Assembly (NCBI GenBank): GCA_011799875.1
Contig: CM022301.1
Coordinates: 208,973,771-209,037,770 of the forward strand
DNA length: 64,000 nt
Origin: Thinopyrum elongatum
Taxonomy: Eukaryota; Streptophyta; Magnoliopsida; Poales; Poaceae
Direction: 5' to 3'
The notes under the pieces are model-generated. The model did not search any database. It saw only the letters and a list, made by a program, of their open reading frames with translations, and was not told where the DNA came from. The translations under genes were made by a program, and so were the position numbers. Below, in pieces: positions 47,665 through 58,559 of the stretch. The first letter of the stretch is position 1, and each line of letters starts with the position of its first letter.

Positions 47665-50507
47665 TGAAAGGACATGCGGTGCCCCCATGTGTGGTTTTGG
47701 TAATTGATGACATTCTCTATGGACTAATGGTTGCATTGAGTTATATTTGAAGGATTTGTCCATAGGCATTTCTTGAAGTCCATGTGTTGGTTTCAAGGAG
47801 TTTATGAGTTGACCAAGGTGCTATTAATGAATTATCCAAAGATTGGTCATGTGAGTGTTTATTGCAAGCATGTCTTGAAGAAGAAGATTGTGTGATCATT
47901 CATGTTTACCTTCAAGACATCATCCAAATGAAGAGAGTTGGAAAGATTCAAGGTTGATCAAGACTAAGAACAGAGAGTGATTCAAGTTGATCAACACACA
48001 AAGCATAGAAGATGTACCGAGTGGGATCATGTGATCCCACGGTATGGTAAGTATTGTCCATTACGCTTTGTGTACTAACCCATGGCCTACTTGAGGGTTC
48101 TATGTGGGGTTAGGTATGTTTCCATGGGCTTGCGTCAAGAGGAAGATATCATTCAACCTATGGAGAGGATGACATCAAGTGGTGATCGTCATCAAGATTG
48201 CGAAGTGCAAGTTCAAGTGGAGCATCACGAAGAGATCAAGTGCTTGAAGCTTGCCGTTCATTGTGGTGACAATGGACTTGTGAAGATGTGCCGAAGAGTG
48301 GCTCACCCATAGTAGAGTATGGGGGAGCAACCAACTAGTCTTCATCGAGCCAACGCAATCAAGAAAGGTGGTCCAATTTGAGGGAGTCAAGATCATCATC
48401 ATCTAGCTCAAGTGGACTATGTGCAAGGCAAAGGTTTGCCCTTGATAGGTTTTCTATTTTACCGGTCTCATGGTGGTAGTTGGGAGACCGGGTTATAGGA
48501 TCGATTGCCGTACTATCAAGGGGGCTCTCGATGAGTAGCTTGATCGTATCGTTCGTAGAGAGCTCAAACCATTGCATCCTTGCATCATCTTTATTGGTTC
48601 TTGTTTGGTATTTATCTTTGCGAGTCTTAGAGCTTATGGTCATTTTGATGACAAGCTCGAGTTCATCGAAAACGGAGTTCACATGCATCTTCTATGATGT
48701 TTTCGATGTTGGAGGTTATGCCGGTTCTTCTCTGTTGGAGGTTTCACTCCTCTATATGTTTGGCATACCTCCCCTACCTCTTCTTACTATAACCAGTCGC
48801 TATCGGATAGTACTCGTCGTCATCTATCCAACAAGCTTGAGTTTGCTCAATTCGGAGCTCATTTGCAAAAGTTGTGGCAGTTCTGGTTTTCCTTGGAGTA
48901 TACTTGTTTTCGTGGAAGTGGCATAAAGAAGGCGCCAACGGTAGTACCGCTTGGCCGGAGCGGTAGTACCGCTTATCACCACAAGCAGTAGTACCGCTGT
49001 CTCACAGCGGCAGTACCGCCCATGGCCATAAGCGGTAGTACGGCTCCGGTTCCGTGGTAGTACCGCCTCGACTAGAGACCTGCGTTTCTCATGTTGGGTT
49101 GAGCGGCAGTAGCAATGGCAGTAGGAGCGGTAGTACCGCTTATAAGCGGTAGTACCGCGCCTACCACCGCTACTAGTACCGCTCAAAGGCCCTCTCCTCT
49201 GTCCCTCCTTCCTTCTCCTGCGTAGCTGCTGAGCGCGGCCCCAGCGGTAGTACCACCGGACCAAGCGGCAGTACCGCTGCAGCTTGCGGTAGTACCGCTC
49301 CGACGGCTCTACCGCCCCTGAGGTTCATTGCCGTTGTTCCGTTGTCCTGTTCTACCGCCCGAGCGGTAGTACCGCTCGCTGGAGCGGTAGTACCGCTCGT
49401 GTGCGTGCTGAGCACATAATGGTTGGATTCGGGAGCCCCTATAAAAGGGGGTCTTCTTCCCCATTGAACCTTAATCTCTTGAGCTCGTGTTCTTCCTCCA
49501 TTGTTGACCTTCTTTGAGCTTGCTATCTCTCAATCCCTCCATGGATTCTTCCTAGTTTTTGGGGGGAAAGAGAGAGGAGATCTAGATCCACATTTCCACC
49601 AATCACTTTCTCCTCTATGTGAGGGGAACCCATTGGATCTAGATCTTGGAGTTCTTGTTGTTCTCCTTCTTGTTCTTCCTCTCATTTTCCTCCCTAGCAT
49701 TAGTTGCTTTCGTGGGATTTGGGAGAGAAGGACTTGGGCACTCCGTGTGCCCTTGCCATTGCATTTGGTGCATCGGTTTGAGTTCTCCACGGTGATACGT
49801 GGAAGTTTCAAGTTGAGTAGCTTATTACTCTTGGGTGCTTGGTACCCTTGAGCTTGTTCCTCTTGGGTGCCTTGGTGCCCTAGACGGTTGGTGGTGTTCG
49901 GAGCTCAATCATTATGGTGTAAAGCTCCAGGCAAGCGTCGGGGTCTCCAATTAGGTTGTGGAGATCACCCCGAGCAATTTGACGGGTTCCGGTGACCGCC
50001 CCCAAGGGTTGCCAAAGTGTACGGGTTCGGTGACCGCCTCCAAGGGTTGCCATTTGTACGGGTTTGATGACCGCCCTCAAGGGTCCCTTAGTGGAATCAC
50101 GGCATCTTGCATTGTGCGAGGGCGTGAGGAGATTACGGTGGCCCTAGTGGCTTCTTGGGGAGCATTGTGCCGCCACACCACTCCAAACGGAGATAAGCAT
50201 CCGCAAGGGTGTGAACTTCGGGATACATCGTCGTCTCCGCGTGCCTCGGTTATCTCTTACCCGAGCCCTTTACTTATGCACTTTACTTTGTGATAGACAT
50301 ATTGTTTCTTGTCATATATCTAGCTATCACTTAGTTGTTTATCTTGCTTAGCATAAGTTGTTGGTGCACATAGGTGAGCCTGGTTGTTGTAGGTTTTGTG
50401 CTTGACAAATTAACCGCTAGGTTTATTCCGCATTTGTTCAAGCCTAAACCGTAATTATTTTAAAGCGCCTATTCACCCCACCTCTAGGCGACATCCACGA
50501 TCTTTCA
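47665..50507 (+). mobile_element. Y-family solo LTR (2,843 bp)
   Basis: Begins TGAAAGGACATGCGG and ends CCACGATCTTTCA (short inverted TGAAAG/CTTTCA ends), with perfect 5-bp duplications ACCGG (47660-47664 and 50508-50512). No PBS, polypurine tract or gag-pol is present. It contains a palindrome array (48.94-49.41 kb) and a TATAAAAG (about 49.44 kb) that could be the LTR promoter. No protein-coding gene is recognisable in it. Confidence 0.9.
48940..49410. repeat. Array of GCGGTAGTACCGC palindromes
   Basis: At least a dozen exact or near copies of the palindrome AGCGGTAGTACCGCT (variants GCGGCAGTACCGC and GTGGTAGTACCGCC) are spread irregularly over 470 bp. They end about 30-50 bp before a TATAAAAG. 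Similar motifs occupy 30.78-31.27 kb in the related minus-strand LTR. The placement suggests LTR regulatory sequence; this is inference. Confidence 0.85.
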
Positions 50508-53500
50508 ACCGGAGAGAAGAGGGGGAAGAAACAGTAAATATAAAGCACACAGATGCATCACTAAGCATGACATGACGATATGCGGTGCTAGGTGTGACCT
50601 AACGCGGTGCTACACAATACTGGCGAAGGGGGAAAACATCCGGGAATGTTTTCCCAAAGTTTGGCATTTTTTGGACAGATGAAACAGAGGGGACTGATCC
50701 ATATTCAGCATGCTAGGGGCATGTGACAGATGAACGGTTGCATAAATGAATTCGTTGGATTTTTCTGAGCAGCTTTCATATATAAATTATTTTCATCCGA
50801 GTTACGATTTAATTTATATGATTTTTCGAAGTTTAAATGATTCTCTGAATTTGCTAGATTTATTTTAATTTGAAAATGTATTACTATTAAATGCTACGGG
50901 TACACAGGGAGTGTACCCAGTGATGTGCATCTGTGGCTGACAGTGGGCCCAGCCGGCTGAGTCAGCAGCTGACTCAGCTGGCCCTATTCGTTTAAACAGT
51001 GCAGGGGTGGGACCCACATGTCATTCCCTGTGATAATTAATATAGCCCTAGTTAATTTAGTTGTGTTGATTAACAGGTGGGGCCAGTATGTCAGCGGCTA
51101 AGTTGATCACTGGATTTAATTAGATTAGCTTAATTGCAACAGTATGCCGTCCCACCTGTCAGTGACACTTATGGCTGGGGTTAGCTGCTAATGAGCTGAC
51201 ACGCGGGACCCACCGAAGATAAATCGCCGGCACGCGCCGGCGCAGCTCCGGCGGGCACCAGAGAGGGCGGCGTCGCGCGGAAACGGCGCACACGTGACCA
51301 AATGGTCACCCACGACCACCAAAATGACGAGTGCGACGAGGCGCATCCAAAGGAGCCAACCACGCAAGCTGGGGAGGTCGGAGTCGGTGCCGGCGGTGAG
51401 TTAAGGCGGTGGCCAAAGCTCGGGCGAGCTCGGGCTCCTGGCTGCAGGGCACGATGCGGGGGTTTGAGGACACGGACGGCATCACCGTGAGGTCCTGAGC
51501 ACGCACACATGCTCGGCCGGCCACGACAGCGACGGAGGTGATGGCGGTAAGTGCAACGGCGGCGACAAGCTACGGTGGTGATGGTAGCAGCAGCAGAAGA
51601 CAATGGGGCGAGCTCAGGGGAGAGGGGTATCGAAGGGAAGCTCACCGAGGAGGCTTAGGAGCTGCAGACGCGGTGAATTCCTACGAAGAGGCGCCGGTGA
51701 CCGTGGTGGGGAAGAGCTCGATCCGCTCGCATGAGGCGCGTTGAGCTCGAGTTGGTCCACGTAGGTGAAGCAGGTGAGGCCGGCAGTGCTCACGGCGTAG
51801 TCTCGGGCAAAGGGAATGACGGTGAGCGCGCGACCGAGGTCGGCCATGGCGACGAGGGCGTGCGGGCGATCTTGCAGCGGCGGATTTGGGGCAAGAGGGG
51901 GAGGACTGCGAGGGGGAATGGAGGCGGGTGAACCCTAGGGGGTCGGGGATGGCATATGGAGCGTCGGGGAGGGGTAGGATGGCCGCCGCGTGGCCATCCG
52001 CGGCCACGGACGAGCGCCCGGCATCCACCTACCCCCTGATGAACAGAGGTAGGAGGAGACCCCAGGTGGGCTGGGCCGGGGCACTGTGCAACTAGAGCCC
52101 AGATGCACAGTAGCTCCAGGCCTTTTTCTTTTTCTCATATTTTTTTTTCTGTTTTTCTTTTATTACTTTCTGTTTTCTATTTCTTTTCAAAACATTTTGG
52201 CTTTCTAAAAAACAACACTTGCACCTAAATTAGTATATTAAAATAGGCCACTGCCACAATTAGCTTGGCACCAAAATAAAATAGTATAGAATTTTTATAA
52301 TTTAAAAAGCATTTAATTAAATGATTTAGCCAATGTTTTAAATAGTTTAGGGCATCAAAACATTTTACAAAAATGTTGGTTCACTACCATAGTTAGTTAT
52401 GGATTAATTGCCACATGATGAGCATTTTAGTTTTTATGTTTGTGAATTTTTGAGTTTCACTTAGTATTTGAATTTGAATTGACTTTGATTCTATCAAGTG
52501 GAAATTTAGCTTAGCTAGCCTGGTGACATGGCATCAGTAGGGTGAGGTTACTGTAGCTTACCACTGGGGGTGTTACAGAGGCCTTCTCCGGTACTCTGCC
52601 GGAGGGGGAATCAATCACGGAGGGGCTCTACATCAACCTTGCTGCCCTTCCAATGATGCGTGAGTAGTTTACCACAGATCTACATGTCCATAGTTAGTAG
52701 CTAGATGGCTTCTTCTCTCTCTTTGATCTTCAATACAATGTTCTCCTTGATGTTCTTGGAGATCTATTTGATGTAATGACTTTTTGCGGTGTGTTTGTTG
52801 GGATCCGATGAATTGTGATTTTATGATCAGATCTATCCATCAATATCATTTGAGTTTTCTCTGAACTCTTTTATGCATGATTACTATAGCCTCGTATTTC
52901 TCTCCGATCTATTGATTTGGTATGGCCAACTAGATTGATTTTTCTTGCAATGGGAGAGGTGCTTTGTAATGGGTTCGATCTTGTGGTGCTCAATCCCAGT
53001 GACAGAAGGGGACATGACACATATGTATCATTGCTATTAAGGGTAAAAAGATGAGGTTTATTCATACATATGAGTTTATCTTGTCTACATCATGTCATCT
53101 TGCTTAAGGCGTTACTCCATTTTCTATGAACTTAATACACTAGATGCATGCTGGATAGCGGTCGATGTGTGGAGTAATAGTAGTAGATGCAGAATCATTT
53201 TGGTCTACTGTCTTGGACGTGATGCCTATATATGATCATTGCCTTGGATATCGTCATAATTATTTGCTTTTCTATCAATTGCCCAACAGTAATTTGTTTA
53301 CCCATCATATGTTGTTTTCAAGAGAGAAGCCTTTAGTGAAAACTATGGCCGCCGGGTCTATCTTTTATCATATATTAAAACCAAAAATACCTTACTGCAT
53401 TTTTCTTTTATTTATTTTATTTTGTATTGTTGTTTGATCTATCTATCTATCACCATACAATTTAATCTTGCTCGTAACCGTCGAGGGATTGACAACCCCT

Positions 53501-53910
53501 TGTCCGCGTTGGGTTGCAAGGATTTGTTGTTTGTGTGCAGGTGCTGCTAACGAGGTGTTGCTTGGTTCTCCTACTGGATTGATAGCCTTGGTTCTTAACT
53601 AAGGGAAATACTTATCTCTACTATACTGCATCATCCTCTCCTCTTCGGGGAAATCCCAACGCAGTTCACAAGTAGCAATTCCACTCTAACCTTTCCAAAT
53701 GCGGACCCCGTCTTGATAGTAAGGATTTCCTACGACTCAAATCGACCAAAAATAAATCGCCGGAAAATAACCGTCTTCACTCTTAATCATTGAGGGGAAA
53801 CAAACTGTCTCGAGCCATCTAATAATCTCTGAAAAACTCAATGCACACGGTAAGTCCACAAAATGCATTGTCGTCAATCACCAAAACCACTAAGGGAGAA
53901 ATATGCCCTA

Positions 53911-53930
53911 AAAATCTCCCCCTTTTTGAT
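53911..53930 (-). promoter_or_regulatory. Polypurine tract
   Basis: The minus strand reads ATCAAAAAGGGGGAGATTTT immediately before the Y-like LTR, as expected for the plus-strand primer of an LTR retrotransposon. It fixes the orientation of the outermost element. Confidence 0.7.
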
Positions 53931-54429
53931 GGATTGATGACAATACAAGATTTGCACAAATGATATCAATAAATGAAATACAAACCCAACATCTACAAAA
54001 TATAGACGGGCTCCCCCTAGATGTATGCACTATTTGAGTATGCTTTTGGAATGAAAAGTGCACACACTAGGATGAACACTCCCCCTATATTTTGTAGACG
54101 AGGCAATACTTGCAACAAACATAATAAGAAATCTAGGCAATGTTGCAAGTAACAAACACGAGAGAGAGAAGATCTAGGGCACAATGTAAGCATAATCTCA
54201 CACACATCAAGACATAGATAAGGTAGCATATGTCTCACACTATATGAAGAGGTCTCACAAACAACAAAAGCAAACTAAGATAAAGAGTTCACAAGCATAA
54301 AACATGAGCAAATAGGCAAGCTTGTGACTCGGCAACTCCCCTAAGAAAGCAAAAGCAAATCCCCGGTCCTAAGCACTCCCCCTCTTTGGCATCGAGACAC
54401 CAAACGGGCAAAGGGTGACTATCGTCCTG

Positions 54430-55261
54430 AGGTGGTAGGCTACTCCAAGTCCCTATCCATGGACTCCTCCTTAGGCTCGTGATCCTGCTCGCGGTCCTCC
54501 TTAGGAATCTCCTCAGCAACACCTCTAGAAGCAACACGGTGAGCAGACGTGGCTCCAGTGGAATCATCTGAATCAGTCCACCTGTTGTGTTTGGAGATCC
54601 AATCCTCCTCAGTGTCAATCTTCTTCTCAGATCCACTGTTAACAGAAATATTCAGCTGCCTCATCATCTGGATCTGACGCCGACGAGCAATCTTCTCAGC
54701 CACGTGAGCCTGGTACATCCTGTGTTGCACATCTGTCTGGAGACAAAGAGCTTCTTCACCTTCTTCTTGATCTTGGTAGCCCAAGATTGTTGCTCAGTAG
54801 GTGGAACAAAATCATAATCAGGCTCAGCCTCATCATCAGAATCGGTGGGGGCAATCTCAATCTCAGGTGCAGCGGGTGCAGCTCCCCAACTCCCCTTCTA
54901 ACGCAGCTTAATCATCCTATGAGATACCATATCTCCAGTCTAAAGACGCTCCCCTGGGAATTGAGCGGCCCAAGTGTCCTCAATCAGCTGGAAGATATAG
55001 GGCCCGTAGATGGGCACCTTCCGGTCGAGCACAATAGAAAGGAGCTGACGCCACATAATATGGGACACATCCAGCACAGAACTCCTGCCCCTCTCCTTCA
55101 TGCACAAAGGAAGCAAGTCCACCAAATAAGTGTGTACCTGATCCAGGTTCCCAATGCGAGGGAAAAGAGTGTTCCTGGAGATATGGTGCATGATGTCCAG
55201 GAAAGGTATCAGCTTGGTGACTTCACCCTTGGTGGTCCGCCTCTTCCTTTGGTAGCGAATC
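54430..55261 (-). pseudogene. Retroelement ORF of unknown type, broken
   Basis: Minus-strand blocks encode RNTLFPRIGNLDQVHTYLVD and HIMWRQLLSIVLDRKVPIYG (55191-54940), then in shifted frames ATKIKKKVKK, MYQAHVAEKIARRRQIQMM and an acidic tail ending MDRDLE (54784-54440). It sits between the polypurine tract and the Copia-type LTR that cuts it off at 55262. It resembles, from memory, hypothetical retrotransposon proteins of cereals with gag-like character, but I cannot name a domain. It belongs to the internal part of the outermost minus-strand element. The stretch 53.93-54.43 kb shows nothing else. Confidence 0.5.
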
Positions 55262-56959
55262 TGTTGGAAATATGCCCTAGAGGCAACAATATTGTATTAT
55301 TTCCATATTCATAATTAAGTGTTTATATTTCATGCTATAACTGCTATTATCCTGGAATATGCAACTCAATGGAAAACTCATATGCACGTGTGGAATAATA
55401 AACGGTAAAATAAAGGTTCCTAGTCTTGCCTCTAATACTAGCTCAAGTGTTGTTGTTGATCATGTTTTCCGGATCTTAGGATATTGTTAAGTGTAACGAT
55501 AGTCCAAAAACAATATTGAGATTATGACATTGGAAGAATTATCATATTGAATCGACCCAATTTTTGTATGTTATGAATTGAGTTAATATCGTCTGTAATC
55601 AATTGTAATAACATGGAATGTTAAGGTGTGATTTTGCTCATTAGACCATGTGAGTATCATGGTCACTTCTTACTGTATGGTGGGCTTTGGGGTTGCTCAA
55701 ACGTCACCTGTAACACGGTGATCATAACGACAACTTACAGGTTCATCGGAAAGTTTGACAAGTGGCCGGATAGCTCGAGACCGGGATTTGCTCCTCCGGC
55801 GATGGAGAGATATTCTCAGGGCCCTCTTGGTGTGATGGCATCCATCATTGTCTGTCTAGACATAGGTGACTATGTTCCACGGGGATACCGAAACACAATA
55901 ATGAGAAAGAGGAACAAAACCGGTAATGAGGATTTTGGTATAGTGAGCATAGTGATGACACAGGAGGATACCGATGCATCTCGAGTTTTGTGAAGTATCA
56001 CGAAGCAAAGGGAACATCACATAATAACCGATGGTTCACTCGAATATCATTCATGTGCTCACAGGGACCAATATGGACGTCCATGGTTCCGCTACCAGTC
56101 ATTGAACGAAGGGGTTTCGTTCATGTCTATGAGTTACCAAACCTACGGGGTCAAAAGCTTAAGGAAATCACGATCTGCTGAGTGTTAGTAGGACGGGAGT
56201 GATGATAATATATTCGTGGAATTGTTTCATTAATATTCGGAATAGTTCCGAGAGGATCCAGAAGGTTTCGGGGCCACGGGAAGGGTTTCGATGAATATCG
56301 GGTTCGGGTATATTAAATTATATATAAAATGGTCTGGAAGTATTTAGAAATATTTTATATTTAATTAAATATCAATGGGCCTTAAAAGGCCAAGAGGTGG
56401 AAAGCAACTTGGGCCACAAAGGCCCAAGTGGGGAGGCGCCTCCCTTTCCTAAGGGGTTGTTTGGATACGTGGTTTATACAAAATCTGTTTCCACTAATCA
56501 TGTTTAGGACTCTAACCACCTAAAACCATGCTTGGTCACTCTAACAAATCCGTGGATAAGAAAAACTTAGTTTCCCAAAAACCCAAAAAATGAGTATTAG
56601 GAAAAGCGACTAATCATCGTTTTTCTATAAACCAGCTCTGATCGCAAATCCTTCATTTCAATTGATGAGGGCTCTACTGTCGTGGATATGGGACATGGGT
56701 ACCCTCATGGAGATAGGCCATGGCCATCATGGGAGGTGGCCCAGCAGGCCAGCTTAAAGAGTTTGAGTAAGACCCGGACTGCTATCCGAGTTGGCTTGTA
56801 ATAGAAGATGAGACTAGTTTGTATCCTACTAGGACTCTACATGTAAGCCGGCCCCTTCAACTTATATAATGAAGGGAAAGGCACCCCAAGAGGGACAGGT
56901 TGAAGCTCAATAATCTTTAGGCCTAGACACAACTAGAGGAGAGCCAGCGTATACGGCAA
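55262..56959 (+). mobile_element. Copia-type LTR (BARE/Angela-like start)
   Basis: Begins TGTTGGAAATATGCCCTAGA, the hallmark of Triticeae BARE/Angela/WIS-class Copia LTRs, though the interior (for example CCGGATCTTAGGATATTG, CACGGTGATCATAACGAC) indicates a different relative. The left flank is GAATC (55257-55261). Its right end is not defined: the Athila-like LTR starts at 56960. Open frames at 55.63-56.18 kb are LTR sequence, not genes. A one-sided GGGGTTGTTTGGATACG terminus at about 56.45 kb hints at a further truncated TIR insertion. Confidence 0.7.
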
Positions 56960-58467
56960 TGATACGTCCATTTTGCATCATGCTTTTATGTTAATATTTA
57001 TTGCATTATGGGTTGTTATTATACATTATGGTACAATACTTATGCCTTTTCTCTCTTATTTTACAAGATTTACATGAAGAGGAGAATGCCGGCAGCTGGA
57101 ATTCTAGACCGGAAAGGAGCAAATCTGAGAGACCTATTCTACACAACTCCAAAAGTCCTGAAAATTTACGGAGAATTATTTTGGAATATATAAAAATTAT
57201 TGGGCGAAGAAACTACCAGAGGGGACCCACCAGGTGGCCACAAGCTTGGGGGACGCGCCCTACCCCCCAGGGCTTGTGGGCCCCCTGGCAGGTCTCCGGT
57301 GCCCATCTTCTGCTATATGAAAGGTTTTTACCTGGAAAAAATCATAGAGAAGCTTTCGGGATGAAGCACTGCCGTCCCGAGGCGGAACCTGGGCAGAAGC
57401 AATCTAGGGCTCCGGCGGAGCTATTCTGCCGGGGAAACTTCCCTTCGGGAGGGGGAAATCGAAGCCACCGTCATCACCAACGATCCTCTCATTGAGGGAG
57501 GGTCAATCTCCATCAAAATCTTCACCAGCACCATCTCCTCTCAAACACTAGTTCATCTCTTGTATTCAATCTTTGTCCCAAAACCTCAGATTGGTACCTG
57601 TGGGTTGCTAGTAGTGTTGATTACTCCTTGTAGTTGATGCTAGTTGGTTTATTTGGTGGAAGATCATATGTTCAGATCGTTAATGATAATTAATACCCCT
57701 CTGATCTTGAACATGAGCATGCTTTGTGAGTAGTTATGTTTGTTCCTGAGGACATGGGAGAAGTCTTATTATAAGTAATCATGTGAATTTGGCATTCGTT
57801 TGATATTTTGATGAGATGTATGTTGTCTTTCTTCTAGTGGTGTTATGTGAACGTTGACTACATGACACTTCACTATGATTTGGGCCTAGGGGAAGGCATT
57901 GGGAAGTAATAAGTAGATGATGGGTTGCTAGAGTGACAGAAGCTTAAACCCTAGTTTATGTGTTGCTTCGTAAGGGGATGATTTGAATCCACATGTTTCA
58001 TGCTATGGTTAGATTTATCTTAATTCTTCTTTCGTAGTTGCGGATGCTTGTGAGAGGGGTTAATCATAAGTGGGAGGCTTGTCCAAGTAAGGACAACACC
58101 CAAGCACCGGTCCACCCACATATCAAATTATCAAAGTAACGAACGTGAATCATATGAGCATGATGAAACTAACTTGACAATAATTCCCATGTGTCCTCAG
58201 GAGCGCTTTGCTTTATATAAGAGTTCGTCTAGGCTTATCCTTTGCTACAAAAAGGATTGGGCCACCTTGCTGCACCTTTGTTACACTTGTTACTTGTTAC
58301 CCGTTACGAATTATCCTATCACAAAACTATCTGTCACCGATAATTTCAGTGCTTGCAGAAAATACCTTGCTGAAAACCGCTTGTCATTTCCTTCTGCTCC
58401 TCGTTGGGTTCGACACTCTTACTTATCGAAAGGACTACGATAGATACCCTATACTTGTGGGTCATCA
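56960..58467 (+). repeat. 5' LTR of an Athila-like gypsy element
   Basis: Starts TGATACGTCCATTTTGCATC and ends CTTGTGGGTCATCA, about 1.5 kb, followed by a PBS and gag-pol. I associate this start with the Sabrina family of Triticeae, without being able to check it. A reverse-orientation fragment of a related LTR lies at 29635-30187. Confidence 0.88.
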
Positions 58468-58478
58468 AGACTCTTTTC

Positions 58479-58496
58479 TAGCACCGTTGCCGGGGA
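58479..58496 (+). promoter_or_regulatory. Primer-binding site (tRNA-Asp type)
   Basis: TAGCACCGTTGCCGGGG, eleven bases after the LTR end, is a two-mismatch version of TGGCGCCGTTGCCGGGG, the PBS of Athila-type elements (complementary to tRNA-Asp). Confidence 0.7.
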
Positions 58497-58559
58497 GTGA
58501 AGCGCCTTTGGTAAGGAAACATTTATAATACGTGCTGAAATTTACTGTCAGTTGTCACT

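Larger units (their letters stand above)
31829..52577 (-). mobile_element. X-family element copy B, carrying two insertions
   Basis: On the minus strand it begins TGTAACACCCCC at 52577 and ends near 31829, flanked by 5-bp duplications GAGGC (31824-31828 and 52578-52582). It consists of 52577-50513, 47664-46989 and 33296-31829, which total 4,209 bp, against 4,218 bp for copy A. The interruptions are a solo LTR (47665-50507, TSD ACCGG) and a gypsy chain (33297-46983, TSD GGTAC). The GC-rich block (51.2-52.1 kb) corresponds to 19.5-20.5 kb in copy A. The Tyr-rich block lies at about 32.12-32.23 kb and the acidic block at about 47.59-47.66 kb. Confidence 0.85.
31385..53677 (+). mobile_element. 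Solo LTR (TGATACGTCTCC type), interrupted
   Basis: Starts TGATACGTCTCCAACG at 31385 and ends ...CACAAGTAGCA at 53677, with perfect 5-bp duplications ATTCC (31380-31384 and 53678-53682). Removing the inner X element (31829-52577) and one GAGGC leaves about 1.54 kb, the same size as the LTR at 56960-58467. No PBS follows the right end, so this is a solo LTR of an Athila-like gypsy family. The right piece (52583-53677) has no gene. Confidence 0.88.
30188..53912 (-). mobile_element. Outermost Y-like LTR of the nest (interrupted)
   Basis: The segments 30188-31384 and 53683-53912 join once the solo LTR and one ATTCC are removed. The minus-strand sequence resembles the solo LTR at 47665-50507: both contain GGAATCACTGCATCTTGCAT-type sequence and many GTAGTACC palindromes (30.78-31.27 kb). 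A polypurine tract (53930-53911) stands just upstream of its 5' end, so it is the 3' LTR of a minus-strand element whose internal region lies at 53.9-55.26 kb. The left end is truncated or diverged. Confidence 0.6.

Noticed and set aside
48940..49410. Possible CRISPR-like array
   Set aside because: The repeats are short palindromes at irregular spacing in a plant LTR; there are no uniform spacers or cas genes.
51181..51645. 154-codon frame on the minus strand as a gene
   Set aside because: It falls in the GC-rich block of X copy B, is low-complexity, and has no equivalent frame in copy A.
55628..56181. Protein-coding gene after the Copia-type LTR start
   Set aside because: The frames are part of LTR sequence, have no domain and change frame; the region is better explained as LTR.
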